NCBI RefSeq assembly: GCF_001074635.1
Contig: NZ_JUQO01000220.1
Location: 1 to 47,893 of the forward strand
Reading direction: 5' to 3'
Source of the DNA: Streptococcus mitis
GTDB lineage: Bacteria > Bacillota > Bacilli > Lactobacillales > Streptococcaceae
DNA length: 47,893 nucleotides
Shown here: one piece after another, positions 36,636 through 45,238 of the stretch
Layout: each line of letters begins with the position of its first letter
Position numbering within the stretch: the first letter of the stretch is position 1
Notes under the pieces: model-generated
What the model was told of the DNA's origin: nothing
Seen by the model: only the letters and a program-made list of their open reading frames with translations
Database searches by the model: none
Position numbers and translations under genes: made by a program

Positions 36636-37337
36636 ATGCGCTGGCTTTTTCGTTTGATAGGGGCTTTCTTTTCTTTTGTGTGGCGTTTGTTTTGGCGCTT
36701 GGTTTGGATTGTTTTGCTTTTATGCACTCTTGCTTTTGGATTTCTCTGGTATCTGAACGGGGATTTTCAAGGAGCGTTGAAGCAGGCAGAGCGGTCAGTC
36801 AAGATTGGTCAACAAAGTATCGACCAATGGGAAAGAACAGGGCAACTGCCTAAGTTGAACCAGACAGATAGCCACCAGCATTCTGAAGGAAGGTGGCCAC
36901 AGGCTTCTGCTCGTATTTACTTGGATCCCCAGATGGATTCACGCTTTCAAGAAGCTTATTTAGAAGCAATCCAGAATTGGAATCAAACTGGTGCTTTTAA
37001 CTTTGAAATTGTGACTGAGGCCGGCAAGGCAGATATTATGGCTACGGAGATGAATGACGGAGGTACTCCTGTGGCAGGAGAGGCGGAAAGTCAGACCAAT
37101 CTCTTGACGGGGCAATTCTTGTCTGTAACGGTGCGGTTGAATCATTATTATTTGTCCAATCCTAACTATGGCTATTCCTTTGAGCGTATTGTCCATACGG
37201 CAGAACATGAGTTGGGGCATGCAATTGGCTTGGACCATACAGATGAGAAGTCTGTCATGCAACCTGCAGGTTCCTTTTATGGTATCCAGGAAGAGGATGT
37301 TGAAAGACTTCGAAAATTATATGAGACCAATGAGTAG
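36636..37337 (+). CDS. Membrane-anchored matrixin-like zinc metalloprotease
   Basis: ATG 36636 with GGTGGAGGG upstream gives 233 residues. A basic start and one long hydrophobic stretch (about 8-40) form a signal anchor. The rest would be extracellular. It contains the metzincin zinc motif [11 protein letters not shown] (H191, E192, H195, H201) and a Met-turn candidate (SVMQPAG), as in M10 matrixins. The substrate is unknown; the place after murMN suggests a cell-surface role, but this is inference. The stop codon lies inside the terminator stem before uvrC. Confidence 0.88.
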   Translation: MRWLFRLIGAFFSFVWRLFWRLVWIVLLLCTLAFGFLWYLNGDFQGALKQAERSVKIGQQSIDQWERTGQLPKLNQTDSHQHSEGRWPQASARIYLDPQMDSRFQEAYLEAIQNWNQTGAFNFEIVTEAGKADIMATEMNDGGTPVAGEAESQTNLLTGQFLSVTVRLNHYYLSNPNYGYSFERIVHTAEHELGHAIGLDHTDEKSVMQPAGSFYGIQEEDVERLRKLYETNE

Positions 37338-37361
37338 GGGACTATCTTTCCCTACTTTTTT
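37334..37361 (+). terminator. Terminator between the metalloprotease and uvrC
   Basis: GTAGGG (37334-37339) pairs with CCCTAC (37350-37355), followed by six T (37356-37361). The last T is the first base of the uvrC extended -10. Confidence 0.88.
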
Positions 37362-37369
37362 GCTATAAT
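37361..37369 (+). promoter_or_regulatory. uvrC promoter, placing the start site at the ATG
   Basis: TGCTATAAT (37361-37369) is a perfect extended -10. Only six bases separate it from the uvrC ATG at 37376, so transcription should begin at or next to the A of the start codon. Confidence 0.7.
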
Positions 37370-37375
37370 GGAATT

Positions 37376-39223
37376 ATGAACAACTTGATTAAATCAAAAC
37401 TAGAGCTCTTGCCTACCAGCCCTGGTTGCTACATTCACAAGGATAAAAACGGCACCATTATCTATGTAGGAAAGGCTAAAAATCTGCGTAACCGCGTGAG
37501 GTCTTATTTCCGTGGAAGTCATGATACTAAGACAGAGGCTCTGGTGTCTGAAATTGTGGATTTTGAATTTATCGTTACTGAGTCTAATATTGAGGCACTT
37601 CTTCTAGAAATCAACCTGATCAAGGAAAACAAGCCTAAGTACAATATCATGCTCAAGGATGATAAGTCTTATCCATTTATAAAAATCACCAGTGAGCGCT
37701 ACCCTCGTTTGATTATTACCCGACAGGTCAAGAAGGACGGAGGTCTCTATTTTGGACCTTATCCAGATGTGGGGGCAGCCAATGAAATCAAGCGACTGCT
37801 GGATCGGATTTTCCCTTTTAGAAAGTGTACCAATCCGCCGTCTAAGGTCTGTTTTTACTACCATATCGGTCAATGTATGGCCCACACCATCTGTAAGAAA
37901 GATGAGGACTATTTCAAGTCTATGGCTCAGGAGGTTTCTGATTTCCTAAAAGGGCAGGATGACAAAATTATCGATGACCTCAAGGGCAAGATGGCAGCGG
38001 CAGCTCAGACTATGGAATTTGAACGTGCAGCGGAATACCGTGATCTGATTCAGGCCATTGGAACGCTTCGAACCAAGCAACGGGTTATGGCTAAGGATCT
38101 CCAAAATCGGGATGTCTTTGGCTACTATGTGGACAAGGGATGGATGTGTGTTCAGGTTTTCTTTGTTCGTCAGGGCAAGCTTATTGAGCGCGATGTCAAT
38201 CTCTTTCCATACTACAACGATCCGGATGAGGACTTTCTAACCTATGTGGGACAATTTTATCAAGAAAAATCTCACCTAGTACCCAATGAGGTACTGATTC
38301 CGCAAGATATCGATGAAGAAGCAGTCAAGGTCTTGGCGGATACCAAGATTCTCAAACCCCAGCGTGGAGAGAAAAAGCAACTGGTCAATCTGGCTATAAA
38401 GAATGCTCGAGTCAGCCTAGAGCAGAAATTCAACCTGCTAGAGAAATCTGTCGAAAAGACACAAGGAGCTATTGAAAATCTAGGTCGTTTGCTCCAAATA
38501 CCGACCCCAGTCCGCATCGAGTCCTTCGATAATTCTAATATCATGGGAACTAGCCCTGTTTCAGCCATGGTGGTCTTTGTCAACGGCAAACCAAGTAAAA
38601 AAGATTATCGTAAGTATAAAATCAAGACTGTCGTCGGACCAGACGACTATGCCAGTATGAGAGAAGTCATTCGCAGGCGCTATGGTCGAGTACAGCGTGA
38701 CGGTTTGACTCCTCCAGATTTGATTGTCATTGATGGGGGACAAGGTCAGGTCAATATCGCCAAGCAGGTCATCCAAGATGAACTAGGCTTGGATATTCCC
38801 ATTGCAGGTCTGCAAAAGAATGATAAGCACCAAACCCATGAATTGCTCTTTGGAGATCCGCTTGAGGTGGTGGAGTTATCTCGCAATTCTCAGGAATTTT
38901 TCCTTTTGCAACGCATTCAGGATGAGGTGCACCGCTTTGCTATCACTTTCCATCGCCAACTGCGCTCCAAAAATTCCTTTTCATCCCAATTGGATGGAAT
39001 TGAAGGGCTGGGACCTAAACGCAAGCAAAATCTCATGAAGCATTTCAAATCTCTAACTAAAATCAAGGAAGCCAGTGTGGATGAGATTGTCGAAGTTGGG
39101 GTACCAAGAGCAGTCGCAGAAGCTGTGCAAAACAAGTTGAACCCGCATGAAACAGAAACCTTGCCTCAAGTGGCAGAAGAAAGAGTAGATTACCAAACGG
39201 AAGGAAACCACAATGAAACATAA
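37376..39223 (+). CDS. uvrC: Excinuclease ABC subunit C (UvrC)
   Basis: This 615-residue nuclease makes both incisions in nucleotide excision repair. Order of domains: GIY-YIG (about 12-90, GCYIHKD...[11 protein letters not shown]), a Cys-rich region (about 145-170), UVR motif (about 200-230), the RNase H-like 3' endonuclease (about 370-530, IESFDNSN and [11 protein letters not shown]) and a C-terminal HhH pair (IEGLGPKRK...[11 protein letters not shown]). The end overlaps by 11 bp a truncated phosphoesterase start, the ancestral downstream gene. A leaderless mRNA is predicted. Confidence 0.97.
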   Translation: MNNLIKSKLELLPTSPGCYIHKDKNGTIIYVGKAKNLRNRVRSYFRGSHDTKTEALVSEIVDFEFIVTESNIEALLLEINLIKENKPKYNIMLKDDKSYPFIKITSERYPRLIITRQVKKDGGLYFGPYPDVGAANEIKRLLDRIFPFRKCTNPPSKVCFYYHIGQCMAHTICKKDEDYFKSMAQEVSDFLKGQDDKIIDDLKGKMAAAAQTMEFERAAEYRDLIQAIGTLRTKQRVMAKDLQNRDVFGYYVDKGWMCVQVFFVRQGKLIERDVNLFPYYNDPDEDFLTYVGQFYQEKSHLVPNEVLIPQDIDEEAVKVLADTKILKPQRGEKKQLVNLAIKNARVSLEQKFNLLEKSVEKTQGAIENLGRLLQIPTPVRIESFDNSNIMGTSPVSAMVVFVNGKPSKKDYRKYKIKTVVGPDDYASMREVIRRRYGRVQRDGLTPPDLIVIDGGQGQVNIAKQVIQDELGLDIPIAGLQKNDKHQTHELLFGDPLEVVELSRNSQEFFLLQRIQDEVHRFAITFHRQLRSKNSFSSQLDGIEGLGPKRKQNLMKHFKSLTKIKEASVDEIVEVGVPRAVAEAVQNKLNPHETETLPQVAEERVDYQTEGNHNET

Positions 39224-39302
39224 AATCGCAATTTTATCAGATATTCATGGAAATGCGACGGCGCTAGAAGCAGTGATTGCAGAATCCTTAGCAAAATCTT
39301 GA
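39213..39302 (+). pseudogene. 5' remnant of the metallophosphoesterase gene, left of the defence insertion
   Basis: ATG 39213 overlaps the uvrC stop (taa 39221-39223). The 29-codon frame begins [20 protein letters not shown] and then runs into unrelated codons and a TGA at 39300. Bases 39213-39283 match 42138-42208, the start of the intact gene, with 5 differences in 71. This is the original 5' end of the gene, cut off when the HNH/ATPase cassette entered. It could still be translated as a 29-residue peptide. Confidence 0.9.
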
Positions 39303-39326
39303 TTAACATGACAATCAAGATTTTGC
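39291..39326 (+). repeat. 14-bp perfect inverted repeat at the left cassette junction
   Basis: GCAAAATCTTGATT (39291-39304) and AATCAAGATTTTGC (39313-39326) are exact complements around an 8-nt loop. No T-tract follows beyond the stem, but the stem itself ends in four T, so it may still weaken read-through from uvrC. It lies 8 bp inside the junction, so it could also be a recombination-related sequence. Confidence 0.85.
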
Positions 39327-39339
39327 GAATAGTATATTG

Positions 39340-39348
39340 TGATAGAAT
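39340..39348 (+). promoter_or_regulatory. Extended -10 promoter of the HNH/ATPase defence pair
   Basis: TGATAGAAT (39340-39348) is an extended -10. The start is predicted near 39355, about 6 nt before the ATG at 39361. Confidence 0.55.
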
Positions 39349-39360
39349 GGAAAGTCAGTT

Positions 39361-40329
39361 ATGATACCTATAGAAAAATCAAATCCGTTTGAAGTTGAAA
39401 AAATTTGTTTAGAATTATATAAAAAAATGAATTTTCGAAATTATCCTGAATTTAAAAATGATTTAAATAGTTGGGTAGCCAGCAATGTACCAAAACTAGC
39501 AAGAGAAAAAGATGCTTTTCTAAAGATAATGACTGGTGAGTATTCATTTTTAGAGAACATTAAAGAATTCTTGCATAATTTCTTAGATAAAGAACCTAGA
39601 TTAGCAGAGTATCTAAAAAAATCCTACGAAAAGATTGATTCCGAACTAAGAAAGAAAATAATTGACTCAAAGAATATTTCAGTATGTCCGTATTGTAATC
39701 GTAATTATATAAGTTCAACATATAAATTCCTTCAATGTAATAACTGTAATCAAGAGTTATTGGTAATTGATGGGACTGAAAAAGAATGTCTGGGTTGCAA
39801 ACAAGAAATTAACGGTCAGACTAAAGTAGTAAATACTGCTCAACTCGACCATTTTTTTCCAAAAGACAGCTATCCACTATTTGCTGTTTCATTTTATAAT
39901 TTAATACCTAGTTGCTATAGTTGCAATCATGTGAAATTAAATAAGGATTTAAAACATAGTCCTTATGATAGCAGTTTTCCATTCGATGATGTAAAGTTTA
40001 CATACATTCCAAAGTCTACTGATAAGATTGAAATAAAAATTGATTCTTGTAATCCAGACTTTAAAAATGGGATTCGTATTTTGGGAATAGAGGAGCTATA
40101 TCAAAGCCACATTGATGTAGTCAATGAATTGATTTGGAAAAAAGAAGTATATACAGATAGTTATAGAGAAGGTTTGTCAAAAATCTTAAATCAAACAAAT
40201 TTTGAATTGAGTCAAGCTGAGTTGAATCGCTTTATAACAGGTCACTACACGGACAAAGAAAATTATGGGAAAAGACCACTCTCGAAGATGGTTGCAGATA
40301 TTGGTAGAGAAATAGGATTGATAGGATAA
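39361..40329 (+). CDS. HNH endonuclease of a Septu-like system (PtuB-like)
   Basis: The 322-residue protein has an HNH nuclease fold in its middle: CPYC (109-112), LDHFFPK with D163 and H164, N180 and CYSC followed by NH (185-190). Between the two halves lies an inserted zinc ribbon CNNC (126-129) and CLGC (143-146). HNH plus ABC-type ATPase is the content of the Septu anti-phage system, where PtuB is the nuclease. In ordinary Septu the ATPase gene comes first; here the nuclease is first, 5 bp before the ATPase. The gene is very AT-rich relative to its neighbours, showing transfer. The defence role is inferred. Confidence 0.85.
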   Translation: MIPIEKSNPFEVEKICLELYKKMNFRNYPEFKNDLNSWVASNVPKLAREKDAFLKIMTGEYSFLENIKEFLHNFLDKEPRLAEYLKKSYEKIDSELRKKIIDSKNISVCPYCNRNYISSTYKFLQCNNCNQELLVIDGTEKECLGCKQEINGQTKVVNTAQLDHFFPKDSYPLFAVSFYNLIPSCYSCNHVKLNKDLKHSPYDSSFPFDDVKFTYIPKSTDKIEIKIDSCNPDFKNGIRILGIEELYQSHIDVVNELIWKKEVYTDSYREGLSKILNQTNFELSQAELNRFITGHYTDKENYGKRPLSKMVADIGREIGLIG

Positions 40330-40334
40330 AAGTA

Positions 40335-42080
40335 ATGGCATTGATTGCTTTGGTGATTAAAAGATATAATGAACTTTTTAAAGAAGAGGTTTTTAATTTT
40401 TCTGACGAATATAAAGTTGATTTTAACTTTGAAACGAATGAACTTAAAATTGATAAAAATCCAGACTATATCGAAAATTTTTATGGACAATTTATTTATA
40501 ATATTTCACCAATAGTAGGTATAAATGGGACAGGGAAAACAACAGTTTTAAACATAATTAGTGGCTACTCACCGGATAAATTCGAGCAAGATCTTGGAAA
40601 TCAATATTTTTTTATTTTTGAACTTGGAAAGCACGAAAATAAAGTAAGGTTTAAGGTTTCTCGACAAAATTTATCTATTACTAATTTATCAGAATATGGA
40701 GAATCTCCTTTTTACAGAAATCAAGATGGAAGTTTTGAGGATGATTCAGGATATTATGATGGGACTCAAAATATTTTATACGTTAGTTTGTTAAATAGGG
40801 GAAGAGGTTTCCTTAGATATCGCACAACATTGAATCAAATGGGATTAACAAGGTTTATACATTCATATTTGTGGTTAAGCGATCGTAAAATTATTAGTTC
40901 GGATTTATCTTGTTCGTTAGAGATTGAATCCTATGGTTTGAAATCAATTCCGAGGGAGATAAAAGCTATAGGATTTTTAATATATAAGTCTATATATAAT
41001 ATTTTCTATGACGAAGTTAAATTAATAAAGAAATTTTTATCTGAACCTTTATTATCGAAATGTAAAAAATATTTAGAAGAGGATGTTTCTGATTATGAGG
41101 GTATAGGCGGAAATTTACTTGAAGAGATAGTAAAAGAATTAGGCAAAAACGAGAGGAATAAACCAGAGGATGAAACTAGGAGAGTTGCAAAAGAGTATGT
41201 TAAATCAATAATTAATATAGTTGATATTTTTAGAAAAATTCGAGAAAATAGTTCTTTAATTGAAGATTATTATAATTCAATTTTGTTAAAATACTCTAAT
41301 AAAAGATATTTATTTGAGGAACTTAGTGACATACTATTTCAGTATACAAAATCGAAAGAATTAGTAAATGATTGTTATATATCAAATAAAAAATATAATA
41401 ATGATTATGCGTTAAATGAGACTCCTAATTATCATATGTCAACTGGAGAAGGGAACTTAATTGAAATATTTTCACGAGTTTATTCGTATTTAGTTATGTA
41501 TGAAAAAAATGCTGAAGATATTATACTGCTAGTTGATGAATTAGAAACAGGCATGCATTTAGAATGGTCCAGGAGATTAATTAACATTCTTATAAAAATT
41601 TTTTCTGAAATATTAGAAACTGAGGGACGGGAGAAAAAAATTCAGCTCATCTTCACAACTCATTCCCCTTATATGCTTTCAGATATTAAATCAGGAAATG
41701 TGATTATGATTGAAAAAAATCAAGAAACGGGATATTCAGAAGGAAAAAGATTACAAAATACGTTTGCTAAGAATATCCAAGAAATCATGAAGGAGAATTT
41801 GATCGATAACATTTATGGTGATTTTGCTTTAGCAAAGATTGATTCTATGATAAGTAGACTGAATGGGAAAGAAGTGCAAAAAGGAAATGAAGAAGAACTA
41901 TTAAAAGAAATTCATTTAATCAGCGAGCCAATTCTTCGTAATAAATTATTAGAGATGTATGATAAGAAATACAATACCTCAGAATTTAGTATTGAAAAAC
42001 AATTACTCAAATTGGATCTTACTGATGAACAACGCCAGAAAGTCAGAACAATGATTGAAGAAAATACAAGGGATACATAA
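40335..42080 (+). CDS. AAA/ABC-type ATPase of a Septu-like system (PtuA-like)
   Basis: The 581-residue ATPase has Walker A GINGTGKTT (62-70), an ABC-type signature MSTGEGN (368-374), Walker B with catalytic Glu ILLVDELETGMH (397-408) and an H-loop TTHSPYML (441-448). A roughly 290-residue charged insertion, partly coiled, separates the two halves, an SMC/OLD-like layout. It probably senses infection and controls the HNH nuclease encoded 5 bp upstream, as PtuA does with PtuB; this is inferred from family. It carries no TOPRIM domain, which argues against an OLD nuclease. Low GC marks it as foreign. Confidence 0.86.
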   Translation: MALIALVIKRYNELFKEEVFNFSDEYKVDFNFETNELKIDKNPDYIENFYGQFIYNISPIVGINGTGKTTVLNIISGYSPDKFEQDLGNQYFFIFELGKHENKVRFKVSRQNLSITNLSEYGESPFYRNQDGSFEDDSGYYDGTQNILYVSLLNRGRGFLRYRTTLNQMGLTRFIHSYLWLSDRKIISSDLSCSLEIESYGLKSIPREIKAIGFLIYKSIYNIFYDEVKLIKKFLSEPLLSKCKKYLEEDVSDYEGIGGNLLEEIVKELGKNERNKPEDETRRVAKEYVKSIINIVDIFRKIRENSSLIEDYYNSILLKYSNKRYLFEELSDILFQYTKSKELVNDCYISNKKYNNDYALNETPNYHMSTGEGNLIEIFSRVYSYLVMYEKNAEDIILLVDELETGMHLEWSRRLINILIKIFSEILETEGREKKIQLIFTTHSPYMLSDIKSGNVIMIEKNQETGYSEGKRLQNTFAKNIQEIMKENLIDNIYGDFALAKIDSMISRLNGKEVQKGNEEELLKEIHLISEPILRNKLLEMYDKKYNTSEFSIEKQLLKLDLTDEQRQKVRTMIEENTRDT

Positions 42081-42084
42081 TTTC

Positions 42085-42122
42085 TGTAAACAAATAGCTT
42101 GAAATACTAATGTAAACGAATA
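42085..42122 (+). repeat. Near-identical 12-bp direct repeats at the right cassette junction
   Basis: TGTAAACAAATA (42085-42096) and TGTAAACGAATA (42111-42122) differ at one base and are 26 bp apart, in the 57-bp gap between the ATPase and the phosphoesterase. They could be a regulatory or recombination site; the function is unknown. Confidence 0.5.
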
Positions 42123-42137
42123 TTAGAAAGTAATAAT

Positions 42138-42992
42138 ATGAACCATAAAATCGCAATTTTATCAGATATTCATGGCAATGCGACAGCCTTAGAAGCAGTG
42201 ATTGCAGATGCTAAAAATCAAGGAGTCAGTGAATACTGGCTTCTGGGAGATATTTTTCTTCCTGGCCCAGGCGCAAATGACTTGGTCGCCCTGCTAAAGG
42301 CCCTTCCTATCACAGCTAGTGTTCGAGGCAATTGGGATGATTGTGTCCTTGAGGCTTTAGATGGGCAATATGGCTTAGAAGACCCACAGGAAGTCCAGCT
42401 CATGCGATTGACCCAGTTTTTGATGGAGAGAATGGATCCTGCAACGATTGTCTGGCTACGAAGCTTACCATTGCTGGAAAAGAAAGAAGTTGAAGGACTG
42501 CGTTTTTCTCTCTCACATAATTTACCTGACAAAAACTATGGTGGGGATCTACTGGTTGGGAATGATACAGAAAAATTTGACCAACTGCTAGATGCGGAAA
42601 CCGACGTGGCAGTCTATGGTCATGTTCACAAGCAGTTACTTCGTTACGGCAGTCAAGGGCAACAAATCATCAATCCAGGGTCGATTGGCATGCCCTATTT
42701 TAATTGGGAGGCGTTAAAAAATCACCGTGCCCAGTATGCCGTGATAGAAGTTGAAGATGGGGAATTGGTAAATATCCTATTTCGTAAAGTCGCTTATGAT
42801 TATGAAGCGGAGTTAGAACTGGCCAAGTCCAAGGGACTTCCCTTTATCGAAATGTATGAAGAGCTACGAAGAGAAGACAACTATCAGGGGCACAATCTGG
42901 AACTATTAGCAAGCTTAATAGAAAAGCATGGGTATGTAGAAGATGTGAAAGATTTCTTGGAGATTATAAAGTCAGAATATAAGATGGACTAG
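42138..42992 (+). CDS. Calcineurin-like metallophosphoesterase (YfcE/DIHGN type)
   Basis: The 284-residue intact gene carries the metallophosphoesterase ligands: DIH (D10, H12), LLGD (D38), GNWD (N64 region) and a GHVHK histidine pair near 160. The family hydrolyses phosphodiesters or phosphomonoesters; the substrate is unknown. In the ancestral layout it overlapped the end of uvrC, as the remnant at 39213 shows. It now sits behind the defence cassette, with a new 5' end and only a weak AGAAAG ribosome-binding site, so its expression may have been decoupled from uvrC. Confidence 0.93.
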   Translation: MNHKIAILSDIHGNATALEAVIADAKNQGVSEYWLLGDIFLPGPGANDLVALLKALPITASVRGNWDDCVLEALDGQYGLEDPQEVQLMRLTQFLMERMDPATIVWLRSLPLLEKKEVEGLRFSLSHNLPDKNYGGDLLVGNDTEKFDQLLDAETDVAVYGHVHKQLLRYGSQGQQIINPGSIGMPYFNWEALKNHRAQYAVIEVEDGELVNILFRKVAYDYEAELELAKSKGLPFIEMYEELRREDNYQGHNLELLASLIEKHGYVEDVKDFLEIIKSEYKMD

Positions 42993-43124
42993 TTTCTTTA
43001 AGCAGCTGAAAATTAATTGGAACTGGATGAGGGGATTCCTGCTTTAAATGGTTTTCTTCATTCGATTGCTTATCCTTGTTCCAGTTTATTTCTATGAAAA
43101 ATCCCTGCAAGCTCTTTCAAAATA

Positions 43125-43133
43125 TGGTAAAAT
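43125..43133 (+). promoter_or_regulatory. Promoter of the nitroreductase gene
   Basis: TGGTAAAAT (43125-43133) is an extended -10, 32 bp before the ATG. Confidence 0.55.
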
Positions 43134-43165
43134 GGAAGCAGTAGAATTAGAAAAGGAAATCGATT

Positions 43166-43771
43166 ATGAAATTTCTTGAATTAAATAAAAAACGTCATGC
43201 GACCAAGCAGTTCACTGATAAGGCAGTTGATCCCAAAGATGTGCGTACGGCTATCGAAATTGCAACCTTGGCACCAAGCGCCCACAACAGCCAGCCTTGG
43301 AAATTTGTAGTGGTGCGTGAGAAAAATGCCGAACTAGCAAAATTGGCTTACGGTTCAAACTTTGAACAGGTATCATCAGCGCCTGTAACTATTGCCTTGT
43401 TTACAGACACAGATTTGGCTAAACGTGCTCGTAAGATTGCCCGTGTCGGCGGTGCTAACAATTTCTCAGAAGAACAACTTCAATACTTTATGAAAAATTT
43501 GCCTGCCGAGTTTGCGCGTTACAGTGAGCAACAAGTCAGCGACTACCTAGCCCTCAATGCAGGTTTAGTTGCCATGAACTTGGTTCTGGCTCTTACAGAC
43601 CAAGGAATCGGATCAAATCTGATTCTTGGTTTTGACAAATCAAAAGTCAACGAAGTTTTGGAAATCGAAGACCGCTTCCGCCCAGAACTCTTGATTACAG
43701 TGGGATACACAGACGAAAAATTGGAACCAAGTTACCGCTTGCCAGTAGATGAAATCATCGAGAAAAGATAG
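43166..43771 (+). CDS. Nitroreductase family FMN-dependent oxidoreductase
   Basis: The 201-residue protein has the nitroreductase pattern: an N-terminal KKRHATKQFTD segment (FMN phosphate contact), APSAHNSQPWKF near residue 36-47, and a GIGSNLILGF-type segment near 148-160. It reduces quinones or nitro-compounds with NAD(P)H; the physiological substrate is unknown. It lies 13 bp ahead of pepV, so the two are probably co-transcribed from TGGTAAAAT at 43125. Confidence 0.93.
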   Translation: MKFLELNKKRHATKQFTDKAVDPKDVRTAIEIATLAPSAHNSQPWKFVVVREKNAELAKLAYGSNFEQVSSAPVTIALFTDTDLAKRARKIARVGGANNFSEEQLQYFMKNLPAEFARYSEQQVSDYLALNAGLVAMNLVLALTDQGIGSNLILGFDKSKVNEVLEIEDRFRPELLITVGYTDEKLEPSYRLPVDEIIEKR

Positions 43772-43784
43772 AAAGAAGAAAGAA

Positions 43785-45185
43785 ATGACAACAATTGATT
43801 TTACAGCAGAAGTAGAAAAACGCAAAGAAGACCTCTTGGCTGACTTGTTTAGCCTTTTGGAAATTAACTCAGAACGTGATGATAGCAAGGTTGATGCTGA
43901 GCATCCATTTGGGCCTGGTCCAGTAAAAGCCTTGGAAAAATTCCTTGAAATCGCAGACCGCGATGGCTACCCAACTAAAAATGTTGACAACTACGCAGGA
44001 CATTTTGAATTTGGTGACGGAGAAGAAGTTCTCGGAATCTTTGCCCACATGGACGTGGTGCCTGCTGGTAGTGGTTGGGACACAGATCCATACACACCAA
44101 CTATCAAAGATGGTCGCCTCTATGCGCGTGGAGCTTCTGATGACAAGGGTCCTACAACAGCTTGTTACTATGGCTTGAAAATCATCAAAGAATTGGGTCT
44201 TCCAACTTCTAAGAAAGTTCGCTTCATTGTCGGAACTGATGAAGAATCAGGCTGGGCAGATATGGACTACTACTTTGAGCACGTAGGACTTGCCAAGCCA
44301 GACTTTGGTTTCTCTCCAGATGCTGAATTCCCTATCATCAATGGTGAAAAAGGAAATATCACGGAATACCTTCACTTTGCAGGTGAAAATGCAGGTGCAG
44401 CTCGTCTTCACAGCTTCACAGGTGGTTTGCGTGAAAACATGGTACCGGAATCAGCAACAGCAGTCGTTTCAGGTGATTTGGCTGACTTGCAAGCTAAACT
44501 AGACGCCTTTGTTGCAGAACACAAGCTCAGAGGAGAAATTCAAGAAGAAGCTGGCCAATACAAGGTGACCATCATTGGTAAATCAGCCCACGGTGCTATG
44601 CCTGCTTCAGGTGTTAATGGTGCGACTTACCTAGCCCTCTTCCTTAGCCAGTTTGATTTTGCTGGTCCAGCCAAAGACTACCTTGACATCGCTGGTAAAA
44701 TTCTCTTGAACGACCATGAGGGTGAAAATCTCAAGATTGCTCATGTGGATGCAAAGATGGGTGCCCTTTCTATGAATGCCGGTGTCTTCCGCTTTGACGA
44801 AACAAGCGCTGATAATACCATTGCCCTCAACATCCGCTATCCAAAAGGAACAAGTCCAGAACAAATCAAGTCAACCCTTGAAAACTTGCCAGTTGCTTCT
44901 GTTAGCCTTTCTGAGCACGGTCATACCCCTCACTATGTGCCAATGGAAGATCCACTTGTGCAAACCTTGTTGAATGTTTATGAAAAACAAACTGGTCTTA
45001 AAGGTCACGAGCAAGTCATCGGTGGTGGAACCTTTGGTCGCTTGCTCGAACGCGGAGTTGCCTACGGTGCCATGTTCCCAGATTCTATTGATACTATGCA
45101 CCAAGCCAATGAATTTATCGCCTTGGATGATCTCTTCCGCGCAGCAGCAATCTATGCCGAAGCTATCTATGAATTGATCAAATAA
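43785..45185 (+). CDS. pepV: Dipeptidase PepV (M20 family)
   Basis: ATG 43785 with AAGAAAG upstream gives 466 residues, the expected length; an in-frame start at 43749 would overlap the nitroreductase gene. Di-zinc ligands are visible: H88 and D90 in AHMDVVPAG, D119/D120 in ASDDKGP, E153/E154 in TDEESGW, and a later His in the TMHQANE segment. PepV hydrolyses dipeptides such as beta-Ala-dipeptides in the cytosol, the last step in using imported peptides. Codon use is highly biased (well expressed). Confidence 0.95.
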   Translation: MTTIDFTAEVEKRKEDLLADLFSLLEINSERDDSKVDAEHPFGPGPVKALEKFLEIADRDGYPTKNVDNYAGHFEFGDGEEVLGIFAHMDVVPAGSGWDTDPYTPTIKDGRLYARGASDDKGPTTACYYGLKIIKELGLPTSKKVRFIVGTDEESGWADMDYYFEHVGLAKPDFGFSPDAEFPIINGEKGNITEYLHFAGENAGAARLHSFTGGLRENMVPESATAVVSGDLADLQAKLDAFVAEHKLRGEIQEEAGQYKVTIIGKSAHGAMPASGVNGATYLALFLSQFDFAGPAKDYLDIAGKILLNDHEGENLKIAHVDAKMGALSMNAGVFRFDETSADNTIALNIRYPKGTSPEQIKSTLENLPVASVSLSEHGHTPHYVPMEDPLVQTLLNVYEKQTGLKGHEQVIGGGTFGRLLERGVAYGAMFPDSIDTMHQANEFIALDDLFRAAAIYAEAIYELIK

Positions 45186-45191
45186 AACGAT

Positions 45192-45225
45192 AGAAGTCTG
45201 AGATCTTATGCTTGGACTTCTTTTT
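45192..45225 (+). terminator. pepV terminator
   Basis: AGAAGTC (45192-45198) pairs with GACTTCT (45215-45221), followed by TTTT. The ribosome-binding site of the next gene follows at once. Confidence 0.8.
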
Positions 45226-45238
45226 GGAGGGAAAACAG

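Noticed and set aside
40335-42080. OLD-family nuclease for the ATPase gene
   Set aside because: There is no C-terminal TOPRIM segment, and the partner is an HNH protein, so Septu-like fits better.
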